DNA of 44,076 nucleotides, from contig QCPB01000009.1 of assembly GCA_003209795.1 (NCBI GenBank), positions 1-44,076 on the forward strand, given 5' to 3'. Below the pieces are notes generated by a model. It made no database searches. It was not told where the DNA came from and saw nothing but the letters and a program-made list of their open reading frames with translations. Positions 28,359 through 37,685 of this stretch are shown here, piece after piece. The translations under genes were made by a program, and so were the position numbers. The stretch is from Prochlorococcus sp. AG-436-C05 (GTDB taxonomy: Bacteria; Cyanobacteriota; Cyanobacteriia; PCC-6307; Cyanobiaceae). Numbering within the stretch: position 1 is the first letter of the stretch; each line of letters starts with the position of its first letter.

Positions 28359-30932
28359 TCACTTTGACAAGCTGAAATCGCCAATTTCATCAAATTGAAG
28401 ATAGCGATAAAGTTCATCTGAATATGGATTTATTTTATTTTTAGTAATATCCTGATATTCTTCTACTTCAGGAATTTTTCCAAGAAGTGCACAAACTGCT
28501 GCTAATTCAGCACTCCCTAAAAAGACTTGAGCATTTTTGCCAAGCCTATTGTCAAAATTTCTTGTACTCGTAGAAAATACGACTGATCCTTCATCTACTC
28601 TGGCTTGATTTCCCATGCATAAAGAACATCCAGGTAACTCTAATCTTGCACCACAATTTTCAAATATTTCATAGTAACCTTCATTTTTTAGAGTATCCTC
28701 ATCCATTTTTGTAGGTGGACAAATCCATAGTTTTGCTTTTAAATTTTTCACACCTTCAAGAACTTTTGCGGCAGCCCTGTAATGCCCAATGTTTGTCATA
28801 CAAGAACCTATAAAAACTTCATCAATATTTGTATTTGCAACATCTGTAATTTCCTTCACATTATCTGGATCATTGGGGCAAGCAACAATAGGTTGTGTAA
28901 CTTGTGACAAGTCAATTTCAATTATTTCTTCGTAACTGGCATTTTGATCTGGCTGAATTAATTCAGGTTTCTTTAACCAATTTTTCATATCATTAATTCG
29001 TCTTAATATCGACTTTGAATCTTCATAATTGCTCTCAATCATTTTTTCTAAAAGGCAAATATTGCTTCTTATATATTCTTGAACAGTTTCCTGAGATAAA
29101 AGTATTGTGCTTCCAGCGCATGAGCGTTCAGCAGTCGCATCAGTTAGTTCAAAAGCCTGTTCAAGTTTTAAGTTAGGTAATCCTTCAATTTCCATAATTT
29201 TCCCGTTAAATATATTTTTTTTATTTGCTTTCTCAACAGTTAAAAGTCCTTTTTTAATCGCGAAAAGAGGGATTGCATTAACTAAATCTCTTAATGTAAT
29301 GCCTGGTAATAATTCTCCCTTAAATTTTACTAGTACAGATTCTGGCATATTTAATGGCATTGATCCTATTGCAGCAGCAAAGGCAACAATTCCCGAGCCT
29401 CCAGGGAATGAAATGCCAAGAGGGAATCTTGTATGACTATCTCCACCGGTACCAACAGTATCAGGGAGGAGCATTCTGTTAAGCCAGCTATGAATTATAC
29501 CGTCCCCAGGCTTTAGAGCCACTCCACCTCGTTGAGATATAAAGTCAGGTAATTCTTTATGTGTCACGAGGTCTACTGGTTTAGGATATGCAGCTGTGTG
29601 ACAAAAACTTTGCATAACTAAATCTGCAGTGAATCCTAAACAAGCTAGTTCTTTCAGTTCATCCCTAGTCATTGGTCCAGTAGTATCTTGACTGCCAACT
29701 GTCGTCATAATTGGTTCACAGGTCATTCCAGGTCGAACGCCCTTTAAACCGCATGCTTTACCTACTATTTTTTGTGCTTGAGTAAAGCCAGAATTAATTT
29801 CTTTTGGATTTTCTGGTCGGATAAATATTTCACTAGGTTGAAAATCTAATTTGTTTCTAATTTTGTCTGTGAGTGACCTTCCAATCATGAGATTAATTCT
29901 TCCGCCAGCTTGAATTTCATCAGTAAGAGTTGATGGGAACAAGTCGAATTGACTTATTAATACTTCAGTGTTTGTATTTTTTTCAATTTTTTTAATAATG
30001 CCTTCATAAGGAAATATTTTTATTAAATCTCCTGTGTTCATTTGAGATACATCAGTCTCAATTGGTAGTGCGCCTGAATCTTGAGCGGTATTAAAGAAAA
30101 TAGGAGCTATTTTGCCTCCAATTATTATTCCTCCGGTTTTTTTATTTGGGACAAAAGGAATATCTTCGCCTATATGCCAAATAAGTGAATTAATAGCCGA
30201 TTTTCTTGAACTCCCAGTACCTACTACATCTCCAACATAAGCAATTTGTATCTCTTGTTTTTTAAGATTATTAAGAATTTCTAATCCATCTTGCTTTTTA
30301 AATTCGAGCATAGCCAATGCGTGCATTGGTATATCTGGACGTGTTGTCGCATGAACGGCAGGAGATAAGTCATCTGTATTTGTCTCCCCATCAATTTTAA
30401 ATACTAGACAAGTAATTTCTTTTTGGAGAACTTTTTTACTTTTGAACCATTCTGCATTTGCCCAACTATTTACTACCTCTTTTGCATAAATATTATTTTT
30501 AGATAATTCATAAATATCATTCGCTGAATCGTAAACAAGAATAATATTTTTTAAAACTTCTGCTGCTTTTTTCGCTAGTAAACTGTTTTCTCCTTTAAGT
30601 ATTTCAACCAGAGAATTAACATTATATCCTCCTATCATTGTTCCTAGTATTTCAATTGCTTTTTCTGGGTTAATGTATCTGCAATGTTTTTCGCCATTGG
30701 CAATTGCGGTAAGCCAGCTTGCTTTTACATATGCCGCCTCATCAACACCTGGTGGTACTCTATTTATTAACAAATCAAGTAAATATGAGCTATCGAAATT
30801 ACTATCTTGTTCCAATAATTCAGTAACACAATTTGTTTGTTCTGAATTCAGTGGTAAAGGAGGTATCCCTTGAGCAGCTCTTTCAGCTACGTGATTTGCA
30901 TAATCTTTGAGCAATGTTTCCAAATTCTTCAT
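28359..30932 (-). CDS. acnB: Aconitate hydratase B
   Basis: It isomerises citrate to isocitrate, the TCA step that feeds 2-oxoglutarate and nitrogen assimilation; 857 aa, the AcnB type. The HEAT-like N-terminal domain is followed by the swivel domain (DGETNTDDLSPA, VGTGSSRKSAINSL) before the catalytic core, as in AcnB. The core holds the 4Fe-4S cysteines in IGSCMTNIGHYRAA and PGCSLCMGNQARV, and GGDSHTRFPLG. It is the first gene of a leftward pair with the ClC transporter. The divergent DAHP synthase gene begins 97 bases to the right. Confidence 0.97.
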   Translation of the reverse strand: MKNLETLLKDYANHVAERAAQGIPPLPLNSEQTNCVTELLEQDSNFDSSYLLDLLINRVPPGVDEAAYVKASWLTAIANGEKHCRYINPEKAIEILGTMIGGYNVNSLVEILKGENSLLAKKAAEVLKNIILVYDSANDIYELSKNNIYAKEVVNSWANAEWFKSKKVLQKEITCLVFKIDGETNTDDLSPAVHATTRPDIPMHALAMLEFKKQDGLEILNNLKKQEIQIAYVGDVVGTGSSRKSAINSLIWHIGEDIPFVPNKKTGGIIIGGKIAPIFFNTAQDSGALPIETDVSQMNTGDLIKIFPYEGIIKKIEKNTNTEVLISQFDLFPSTLTDEIQAGGRINLMIGRSLTDKIRNKLDFQPSEIFIRPENPKEINSGFTQAQKIVGKACGLKGVRPGMTCEPIMTTVGSQDTTGPMTRDELKELACLGFTADLVMQSFCHTAAYPKPVDLVTHKELPDFISQRGGVALKPGDGIIHSWLNRMLLPDTVGTGGDSHTRFPLGISFPGGSGIVAFAAAIGSMPLNMPESVLVKFKGELLPGITLRDLVNAIPLFAIKKGLLTVEKANKKNIFNGKIMEIEGLPNLKLEQAFELTDATAERSCAGSTILLSQETVQEYIRSNICLLEKMIESNYEDSKSILRRINDMKNWLKKPELIQPDQNASYEEIIEIDLSQVTQPIVACPNDPDNVKEITDVANTNIDEVFIGSCMTNIGHYRAAAKVLEGVKNLKAKLWICPPTKMDEDTLKNEGYYEIFENCGARLELPGCSLCMGNQARVDEGSVVFSTSTRNFDNRLGKNAQVFLGSAELAAVCALLGKIPEVEEYQDITKNKINPYSDELYRYLQFDEIGDFSLSK

Positions 30933-31029
30933 TAGTAAGGTTTAATGCCTAATCTATTGTTATTTTTAATATTGATAAGGAGAGTATTCATAAATGCTTT
31001 TTAAAATATTAAAACTTCTTTATTAATCA

Positions 31030-32097
31030 ATGACGACATCATCAAATAATCCAGCTTTAGAAAAGACATCAGATTTACATGTTGTTGAAACACGTCCATT
31101 AATACCTCCAAGCAGATTACATAATGATATACCTTTAGATCACAACTCTGCTACCACAGTATCTAAAACAAGAAGATCGATACAAAATATTTTGCATAAC
31201 AATGAACCGAAACTTTTAGTCATCGTTGGTCCATGTTCAATTCATGATATCGAAGCAGCTATGGAATATTCAAAATATATTCAAAATTTTCGTGAAATCT
31301 ATAAAGATAAATTAGAAATAGTCATGAGAGTATATTTTGAAAAACCAAGGACAACTGTTGGCTGGAAGGGACTTATAAATGACCCTCATCTAGATGATTC
31401 TTACGATATCAATACTGGTTTAAGAAGAGCAAGAAGTTTGCTTTCATATCTAGCAACTCGTGGAATACCTTCTGCTACAGAATTATTAGATCCAATTGTT
31501 CCTCAATATATTGCTGATTTGATTAGTTGGACAGCCATCGGTGCAAGGACAACTGAAAGTCAAACTCATAGGGAAATGGCATCAGGGTTATCTATGCCTA
31601 TTGGATTTAAAAATGGAACCGATGGGTCTTTTAATACTGCAATTAATGCTATGCAGTCAGCTTCAAAATCTCATCATTTCTTAGGTGTCAATGGTAATGG
31701 TATGGCTTCAATAGTCAATACCACAGGTAATCCAGATGGCCATATAGTTTTAAGAGGTGGTTCAAAAGGCCCCAATTTTGATAGTCATCATGTTAATAGA
31801 ATTTCCTCTGAATTAAAGCAATGTAGTCTTCCTCACAAAGTGATGATTGATTGTAGTCATGGAAATTCAAATAAAGATTTCCGAAAGCAATCTGATGTAC
31901 TTAGAAATGTTGCTAATCAAATAGCAAATGGTGAAAAAAATATTTTAGGGGTTATGCTTGAAAGTCATCTTAAAGAGGGAAATCAAAAACTTTTAAAAAG
32001 AGAAGATCTTGAATTTGGCAGAAGCATTACAGATGCATGTATTGATATAGAAACAACTAAAGAATTACTCGCGATTTTATACGATTCTATTGTGTAG
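31030..32097 (+). CDS. 3-deoxy-7-phosphoheptulonate synthase (class I alpha)
   Basis: It joins phosphoenolpyruvate and erythrose-4-phosphate in the first step of the shikimate pathway; 355 aa. It is the AroF/AroG/AroH (class I alpha) type: VGPCSIHD (metal-binding Cys), MRVYFEKPRTTVGWKGLINDP, GARTTESQTHREMASGLSMP, and MIDCSHGNSNKD. Feedback specificity (Tyr, Phe or Trp) cannot be judged by eye, so no symbol is given. The stop is one base from the stop of the convergent kinase gene, leaving no space for a terminator. Confidence 0.96.
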   Translation: MTTSSNNPALEKTSDLHVVETRPLIPPSRLHNDIPLDHNSATTVSKTRRSIQNILHNNEPKLLVIVGPCSIHDIEAAMEYSKYIQNFREIYKDKLEIVMRVYFEKPRTTVGWKGLINDPHLDDSYDINTGLRRARSLLSYLATRGIPSATELLDPIVPQYIADLISWTAIGARTTESQTHREMASGLSMPIGFKNGTDGSFNTAINAMQSASKSHHFLGVNGNGMASIVNTTGNPDGHIVLRGGSKGPNFDSHHVNRISSELKQCSLPHKVMIDCSHGNSNKDFRKQSDVLRNVANQIANGEKNILGVMLESHLKEGNQKLLKREDLEFGRSITDACIDIETTKELLAILYDSIV

Positions 32098-32098
32098 T

Positions 32099-32743
32099 TT
32101 ATATGTTAGTCACGAAAATATTGAAACAAAATGCGGCTCCAATAGGAACTATAAAATTATCTATTCCTCTTACACTAAATTGTTCAAGTGCAGTAGCAAT
32201 AAAAGCAATCATTAAAAAATTTATATTAAAATTATTTTGTTGTATGTAGCCTAAGGAAGAAACTACTATAAAACTTGTTAAGAACATAGTAAATGTTCCA
32301 AATAAAGATTTTTTTTGCTTTAGAAAAAACCAACTTTTTGATTTAAAGTTTTTCCCTATTAAACCAGCTAATCCGTCTCCAAAAGTCATTATAAAAAATC
32401 CTGCTATCAATGAGTAAGGGTCTTTTTCCCAGAAAAGGAAAATTAAAAAGAATAAACTAAGACAATAAAGTAAAGTTCCAAAACTTTTTCTATCAACATC
32501 TTCAATTGATGGAAATAATTTATACAAGTAATTTAAGAAAATTAATAAGGAAATAATACCTGTAAATGTGAGAGCTGAATTTTGATCAATTTTTAAATAT
32601 TTAGCAATCGGTATTAAAGGTCCTATTCCAATATGTATTATTTTTCTGAGAGCTTCTTTGTTGTCTTCGTTATATTTTTTATAAATTATTGATATTAAAA
32701 ATACTGAAAATATATAAATTATAATTGGGATAAATTTTAACAA
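32099..32743 (-). CDS. Phytol/dolichol kinase-like membrane protein
   Basis: A 214-aa protein with about six or seven hydrophobic segments. It carries the family motif GDGLAGLIGK at 122-131, preceded by an early RKIIHIGIGP motif. The CTP-dependent prenol kinases (phytol kinase VTE5, farnesol/phytyl-phosphate kinase VTE6, yeast Sec59) share it. In a cyanobacterium the likely substrate is phytol released from chlorophyll, for tocopherol or chlorophyll recycling. This is inference. It follows the sigma factor gene by five bases and is probably cotranscribed with it. Confidence 0.8.
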   Translation of the reverse strand: MLKFIPIIIYIFSVFLISIIYKKYNEDNKEALRKIIHIGIGPLIPIAKYLKIDQNSALTFTGIISLLIFLNYLYKLFPSIEDVDRKSFGTLLYCLSLFFLIFLFWEKDPYSLIAGFFIMTFGDGLAGLIGKNFKSKSWFFLKQKKSLFGTFTMFLTSFIVVSSLGYIQQNNFNINFLMIAFIATALEQFSVRGIDNFIVPIGAAFCFNIFVTNI

Positions 32744-32748
32744 TTTAG

Positions 32749-33768
32749 TTAAGCTGCTTTTTGATGAGTAGTCATTACTCTCAGTTTTAATATTGCTTTA
32801 GCTTCTAATTGCCTCACTCTTTCTCGTGAAACATTAATTTGCCTGCCTATTTCGGCAAGTGTTAAGGGTTCTTCTCCATCTAGGCCAAATCTAAGTTTCA
32901 TAATTTTTTGTTCTCTTTCATTTAATTGAGATAGCCAAGTACCTAAATGTTCTTTTTGAATAGTTCTATCCATGCCTTCCATTGGTTCTTCGCAGTTTGG
33001 ATCTGGAATAAGTTCACCTAGTGTACTTCTATCTTCTTCCCCTCTTGCATGTGCATCAAGAGATGCGCAAGGAGCACTTTGAGAAATTAAATCCTCTAAA
33101 TCTTTTTGTTCAATTCCCATTGCATTTGCCATTTCTAATCGTGAAGGCTGTCTGCCATATTTATGTGACAATTCTCTAGATACTCTTCTCATTTTAGATA
33201 GTTTTTCGCTGATATGGATTGGCAAACGTATTGTTCTTGCACTATTGTCAATAGCTCTTGTCATTCCTTGTCTAATCCACCAATAAGCATAAGTAGAAAA
33301 CTTATACCCCATTGCAGGATCAAATTTGTCTACGGCTCTTTCCAAGCCAATAGCGCCCTCCTGGACTAGGTCTAATAATTCTAAACCTTGATTTTGATAT
33401 TTTTTAGCAACAGAAACTACTAGTCTCAAGTTTGCTGACATCATCCTATCTCTCGATCTTTTCCCTATCTTAATTTGATAGCGATCTTTTGATGTTCTAT
33501 CGATCTCAGGAGTTTTTAGCAATTTTTTCATGTTCTGTACATGATGTGCTAACTCTATTTCTTCAGCTGCAGTAAGCAGAGGAACTCTGCCAATACTACT
33601 CAAGTAATAACCAATAGAATCTGAAGAGACTTTCCCAGATTTCTTTTGAGTCTGTTTTGCAGATAAACTGGATTTTGTTTGACGGGATTTACCCGCCGTG
33701 TTTGGTAATCTAGGTTCTTCAATATTATTATTTGAAGAACTCTTTACAGATTCCAGAGGGATCCCCAT
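32749..33768 (-). CDS. RpoD-like (group 2) sigma factor
   Basis: An RNA polymerase sigma factor, 339 aa from the ATG 33766-33768. That start is fixed by a perfect AAGGAGG eight bases upstream, and the open frame extends 44 codons further back without family likeness. Residues 1-45 are a low-complexity Ser/Lys/Asn stretch. IGYYLSSIGRVPLLT is region 1.2, and LVQEGAIGLERAVDKFDPAMGYKFSTYAYWWIRQ contains region 2 with the -10-binding helix (2.3-2.4). TLAEIGRQINVSRERVRQLEAKAI is region 4.2 with the -35-binding helix. The gene has a 195-base leader after ppk. Which regulon it serves cannot be read here. Confidence 0.92.
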   Translation of the reverse strand: MGIPLESVKSSSNNNIEEPRLPNTAGKSRQTKSSLSAKQTQKKSGKVSSDSIGYYLSSIGRVPLLTAAEEIELAHHVQNMKKLLKTPEIDRTSKDRYQIKIGKRSRDRMMSANLRLVVSVAKKYQNQGLELLDLVQEGAIGLERAVDKFDPAMGYKFSTYAYWWIRQGMTRAIDNSARTIRLPIHISEKLSKMRRVSRELSHKYGRQPSRLEMANAMGIEQKDLEDLISQSAPCASLDAHARGEEDRSTLGELIPDPNCEEPMEGMDRTIQKEHLGTWLSQLNEREQKIMKLRFGLDGEEPLTLAEIGRQINVSRERVRQLEAKAILKLRVMTTHQKAA

Positions 33769-33963
33769 CACCCTGGCCTCCTTAAATGGATTTTTTAAAA
33801 AGCTAGCACTGAAATTGAAATAAAAACTACTTTTACGTTGAAACTTTAAAGTCCAAAAAAAAATTTTTTCAAAAAAATCCCTTAAAACTCTTGATATCAA
33901 TAGGTTTTATATAAATATAAAATTTTTCAAAATATTAAGTATTTTTTGTAACTGTCATAAAAA
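33769..33963 (-). other. 195-base leader region of the sigma factor gene
   Basis: The gap between ppk and the sigma gene ATG is AT-rich, with a perfect 10-bp palindrome TTGATATCAA at 33891-33900, long A and T runs near 33850-33880, and a TATA-rich stretch near 33905-33930 that could be a promoter. I see no clear -35/-10 pair or GC-rich hairpin. Confidence 0.4.
33777..33783 (-). promoter_or_regulatory. Perfect Shine-Dalgarno of the sigma factor gene
   Basis: AAGGAGG on the minus strand, eight bases before the ATG at 33768. It decides that start over the longer reading to 33900. Confidence 0.8.
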
Positions 33964-36054
33964 TCAATAATTATGCCATTTTTCTATAATGTCAATTTGG
34001 GATCGATTGTTGTTTGCATCGAATGATTGTTTTTCGTAAGAACCATCTTGTTTCATTATCCATGAAAAGTAATTATCTTTCATGTAAGTTTGTAGAAGAT
34101 TATATATTTGAGATTTCAATTTTAAATCTTCTATAGGAGTAATAGCTTCTATTCTCCTATCTAAATTTCTTCTCATCCAATCTGCACTGCCAATAAAAAC
34201 CTCAGGATTATCGTTATTACTGAACCAAAAAATTCGTGAATGTTCAAGGAAATGTCCAATAATGCTTATTACCGTTATATTTTCACTTATATTTTTTCTT
34301 TGAGGATATAAACAACAAATACCTCTAATTATGAGATTAATTTTGACCCCTTTATCAGAAGCTAAATAAAGTAACCGAATAATTTCAGGGTCTACTAGAG
34401 AATTCATTTTTGCAATTATTTCAGCTTTTTCACCTTGTTCAGAATTTTTAATTTCTCTTTTTATAAGATAAATAAATTTTTCTCTTAATGATGAAGGGGC
34501 TACTAATAATTTTTGAAATGGCTTTTGTTTTGAAAAACCTGATAAGTAATTAAATAATTCAATTAAATCTGAAGCAATTTCAGGGTCAGTTGAGAGCAGT
34601 CCTAGATCTGTATAAAACCTTGAAGTATTTGAATTGTAATTACCTGTTCCAATATGAAAATAATTTCTTAATCTACCTTTTTCTTTTCTAACTATTAAGC
34701 ATATTTTTGTATGAGTTTTAAAACCTATTATTCCGTAAACAACGTGGATTCCTGCTTGTTCAAGTTGTTTTGCCCATTGAATGTTTTTATCTTCATCAAA
34801 TCTTGCTTTAAGTTCAACTAAAGTCATTACTTCTTTTCCATTTTCAGCAGCTCTCATTAAAGCTGCAATTATGGGTGAATCTTTTGAAACTCTATATAAG
34901 GTAATTTTTATAGCCATTACAAGTGGATCGTCTGCTGCTCTATTTATAAATTCTTCAACAGAAGTTTTAAATATGTCATATGGGTGATGAAGAAGAATGT
35001 TTTGTTTCCTTAGAATTTTGAAAATAGAATTAAAGTTTTTATTTGAATGTGAATCTAAGAACTTTAACGATGGATGAGTTTTCCCAATTAATAGATTTTG
35101 TTTTAAATCATCTCTATTGATATTTGTCAGAAAATTTAAATCGTCAAGGGCTAATAAACTTTTGCTAAAGTAAATATATTCTTGCGATATTTCAATACTA
35201 TCAATAAGTAATTTTAATATATTCTTAGGTATATCTTCTTTGACTTCTAATCTAACTACATCTCCTCCTAATCTCCTTTTTTGTAAACTTTGCTCTACTG
35301 CTAAAAGTAAATCATCAGCTTCAAGTTCTTTTAATTCTAGATCTGCATCTCTAGTAACTCTAAAAAAAGAATAATTGATGCATTCCATTCCATTGAACAA
35401 AGTATTAATATTATTTCCGATTAAATCCTCAACGGTAATAAAAAAGGTATTTTTATGATTATTATTTGCAATAATTTCGTTAGGAATTTGAATAAATCTA
35501 TTTATATTTTTTGTGGGAATTTTGACTCTGACAAACTGATTTTTAGATTCCCCTCCATCCGTTATTATCGCTGCTAAGTTAAGACTCAAATTACTTATAA
35601 ATGGAAATGGATGTGCAGGATCTACTACTAATGGAGTTAATAAAGGGAATATTGATGATATGAAGAAGTTGTTGCACCAATTTTTTTGATTTTCATTTAA
35701 TTCTTGATATTTTTTTATGAAAATCCCTTCATTATTGAGTTCATTATTGAGTTCATTATTAAAATAGTTTTCTTGCAGCATAGTTAAATTTTTTACTTCT
35801 TTATTTATTTTTTCAAGTTGTTCTTTAGGTGAAAGCCCATCAATACTTTTTTTGCTGATACCTGCTTCAACTTGAGCTTTTAAAGAAGCGACCCTGACCA
35901 TAAAAAATTCATCAAGATTATTACTAAAAATTGAAAAAAATTTAATTTTATCAAGTAATTTGTAGTCTTTTTCCATACCAGTAAGAAGAACTCTTTTATT
36001 GAATTCAATCCAACTTAATTCTCTATTTATGAAATTATTAGCCTCGTTATTCAT
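33964..36054 (-). CDS. ppk: Polyphosphate kinase
   Basis: PPK1 makes inorganic polyphosphate from ATP; 696 aa, the usual length. The catalytic histidine is His448 in GFKTHTKICLIV, and the second conserved histidine is His605 in FLEHSRIFWF. The N-terminal NRELSWIEFNKRVL (10-24) and SNNLDEFFMVRVA (44-56) are family hallmarks, and RFDEDKNIQWA and HIGTGNYNSNTSRFYTD lie in the core. A small Leu-Asn-Asn-Glu repeat stands near residues 99-109. Its ATG shares one base with the TAA stop of the MFS gene (TAATG), so the two are probably translationally coupled. Confidence 0.96.
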   Translation of the reverse strand: MNNEANNFINRELSWIEFNKRVLLTGMEKDYKLLDKIKFFSIFSNNLDEFFMVRVASLKAQVEAGISKKSIDGLSPKEQLEKINKEVKNLTMLQENYFNNELNNELNNEGIFIKKYQELNENQKNWCNNFFISSIFPLLTPLVVDPAHPFPFISNLSLNLAAIITDGGESKNQFVRVKIPTKNINRFIQIPNEIIANNNHKNTFFITVEDLIGNNINTLFNGMECINYSFFRVTRDADLELKELEADDLLLAVEQSLQKRRLGGDVVRLEVKEDIPKNILKLLIDSIEISQEYIYFSKSLLALDDLNFLTNINRDDLKQNLLIGKTHPSLKFLDSHSNKNFNSIFKILRKQNILLHHPYDIFKTSVEEFINRAADDPLVMAIKITLYRVSKDSPIIAALMRAAENGKEVMTLVELKARFDEDKNIQWAKQLEQAGIHVVYGIIGFKTHTKICLIVRKEKGRLRNYFHIGTGNYNSNTSRFYTDLGLLSTDPEIASDLIELFNYLSGFSKQKPFQKLLVAPSSLREKFIYLIKREIKNSEQGEKAEIIAKMNSLVDPEIIRLLYLASDKGVKINLIIRGICCLYPQRKNISENITVISIIGHFLEHSRIFWFSNNDNPEVFIGSADWMRRNLDRRIEAITPIEDLKLKSQIYNLLQTYMKDNYFSWIMKQDGSYEKQSFDANNNRSQIDIIEKWHNY
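35728..35760. repeat. 12-bp tandem repeat inside ppk
   Basis: The unit TTCATTATTGAG occurs 2.75 times (35728-35739, 35740-35751, 35752-35760) and encodes repeated Leu-Asn-Asn-Glu in the polyphosphate kinase. The period keeps the reading frame. Confidence 0.6.
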
Positions 36055-37655
36055 TAAGTTAATTTTGTTTTTTGATCAAAAGTTAAATTATTATTTTTAC
36101 CTTCTGCAATAAGGTATATCATGAAAATCAAAATAATGGAACCAGCAATAAATGGAGATTTAGGACCAAATTCATCATAAACTCTTCCAGCCATTGCAAT
36201 TCCTAAAACCCCACCAAGACTTTGGAGGCCCTGCAAATTGCTTAGAATAGACCCTTGGTTATTAACATCTAATTTTTTTGATATCAGTGCTCTTAAAGTT
36301 GGTGTAATTAGACCAGCCCCAATAGCTAAAAAAGAAACTGCAGTATAAACATTAAATACTATTCTTTTTTTTGTTTTATTTTCTTTCCTTGTGTCAAAAT
36401 CTCTAATTTCTTTATCGTAAATTTTTTGTCTATCATATTTTATATAATTTCTTCCTTGCTCTTTTCTCCATGCTTGATTTTTTAAGTGTATTTGCCATCT
36501 ATCTTCATCAGTAAATGCACCTGATTTAGCCCCAGGACTTTTAGTTGTCTTATTAATCCATTCTTTTCTTTTCTGTGATTTAAACAATTGAGAATCACTC
36601 TTTAAAAATTCTTGATTCTCGGTTTTTATATCTTTTTTTATTTCACCATTTAAATGAACTTGATTATTACTATATTTTATATCAGGTTGAGGACATGATA
36701 TTAGAAGCAAACAAGCTACAAGAATAAATCCTGATCCTATTAAAGTTAATCTTTTTTCTCCAAACTGTTTAACTAAAGGACCTATAAGACCACCTTGAAC
36801 AATGATCGCAATTACCCCTACTACCACAAGAGTTCCACTTGATGCCTTAGTTGTCCAGTTTAAAGATTCCTGAAGGAAAAATATTAGGATATTTGTCAAT
36901 CCAGTAAAAGCTATAAAGTAAATAAAAAATGCTAAAGATAATTTTTTTATCTTTTCTTCTTGAAATACTTTTAATAATTGTTTTAAAGGGTTTTTTAAAG
37001 TTACTTTTGTTTGATTAGAGTCATTTTTAGGCCTCGTTTCTGGCAAATAAAAGAATACTAAAAGAAAGTTTATTATTGGAATTATTGAGGCTATTAAAAC
37101 GGGAACGATAAAATTATTATTTGTGTTTTTTGCGAAAATTACAACAAAAATATTACCTAAGAAAAAACTTAACCCAAAAGCTACTCCAATCAGTCCAAAT
37201 GTTTTTGCTCTTTTTTCAGGACTTGAGATGTCTGCAAGAATGGTTGTTGCTGTGGCTGCCGTTCCTCCGCTAAAACCGTCAATTAGTCTTGCTAGAAACA
37301 ACAAAAATAATGGTATTGCAGCTATGGAATTTGACCAATTGAATAGTACTGTAAATGATAATATTGATATTCCTATGATTGAGCCAGTAATACAAAAAAG
37401 AGTTACAGGTCTTCTGCCATACCTATCACTCATAAGCCCAATTAAAGGAGATGCTGTGAATTGGGCTAATTGGTAAGTACAAGATAGTAAACCATATGTA
37501 CTAGCTTTAGAGTCAAAAAGTAAAACGAAGGAGGGTAAAATTGGTAATAGAATACTTTCGCTTAAACGATCATTTAAAAGAGTTACAAAAGCACTTAATA
37601 AAGTAAATTTTTTGTTTGGTTTCAATAAACTTTCTTTCACAATATTTACATTCAT
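36054..37655 (-). CDS. MFS transporter with a large internal hydrophilic insert
   Basis: A 533-aa major facilitator protein of tetracycline/multidrug-efflux likeness; substrate unknown. The loop 2-3 motif GLMSDRYGRRPVTLF (about 73-87) is the MFS A motif. Helices cluster in 15-210 and 236-321, and again from about 433 to the end. Residues about 322-432 are a charged segment (Lys, Glu, Asn-rich) placed after the ninth or tenth helix, which makes the protein longer than usual for its subfamily. It overlaps ppk by one base and diverges from cobA with about 25-30 bases between starts. Confidence 0.88.
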   Translation of the reverse strand: MNVNIVKESLLKPNKKFTLLSAFVTLLNDRLSESILLPILPSFVLLFDSKASTYGLLSCTYQLAQFTASPLIGLMSDRYGRRPVTLFCITGSIIGISILSFTVLFNWSNSIAAIPLFLLFLARLIDGFSGGTAATATTILADISSPEKRAKTFGLIGVAFGLSFFLGNIFVVIFAKNTNNNFIVPVLIASIIPIINFLLVFFYLPETRPKNDSNQTKVTLKNPLKQLLKVFQEEKIKKLSLAFFIYFIAFTGLTNILIFFLQESLNWTTKASSGTLVVVGVIAIIVQGGLIGPLVKQFGEKRLTLIGSGFILVACLLLISCPQPDIKYSNNQVHLNGEIKKDIKTENQEFLKSDSQLFKSQKRKEWINKTTKSPGAKSGAFTDEDRWQIHLKNQAWRKEQGRNYIKYDRQKIYDKEIRDFDTRKENKTKKRIVFNVYTAVSFLAIGAGLITPTLRALISKKLDVNNQGSILSNLQGLQSLGGVLGIAMAGRVYDEFGPKSPFIAGSIILIFMIYLIAEGKNNNLTFDQKTKLT

Positions 37656-37685
37656 TCCAGTTAACTTCTACTACCATACTTGTTA

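Noticed and set aside
32098-32098. Terminator between DAHP synthase and the phytol kinase-like gene
   Set aside because: There is just one base between the two stops, so no terminator can exist there.
33769-33900. 44-residue N-terminal extension of the sigma factor
   Set aside because: A perfect Shine-Dalgarno precedes the inner ATG, and the extension looks like translated leader.
37123-37476. 117-codon plus-strand frame
   Set aside because: It is antisense to the MFS transporter's membrane helices, with no independent signal.
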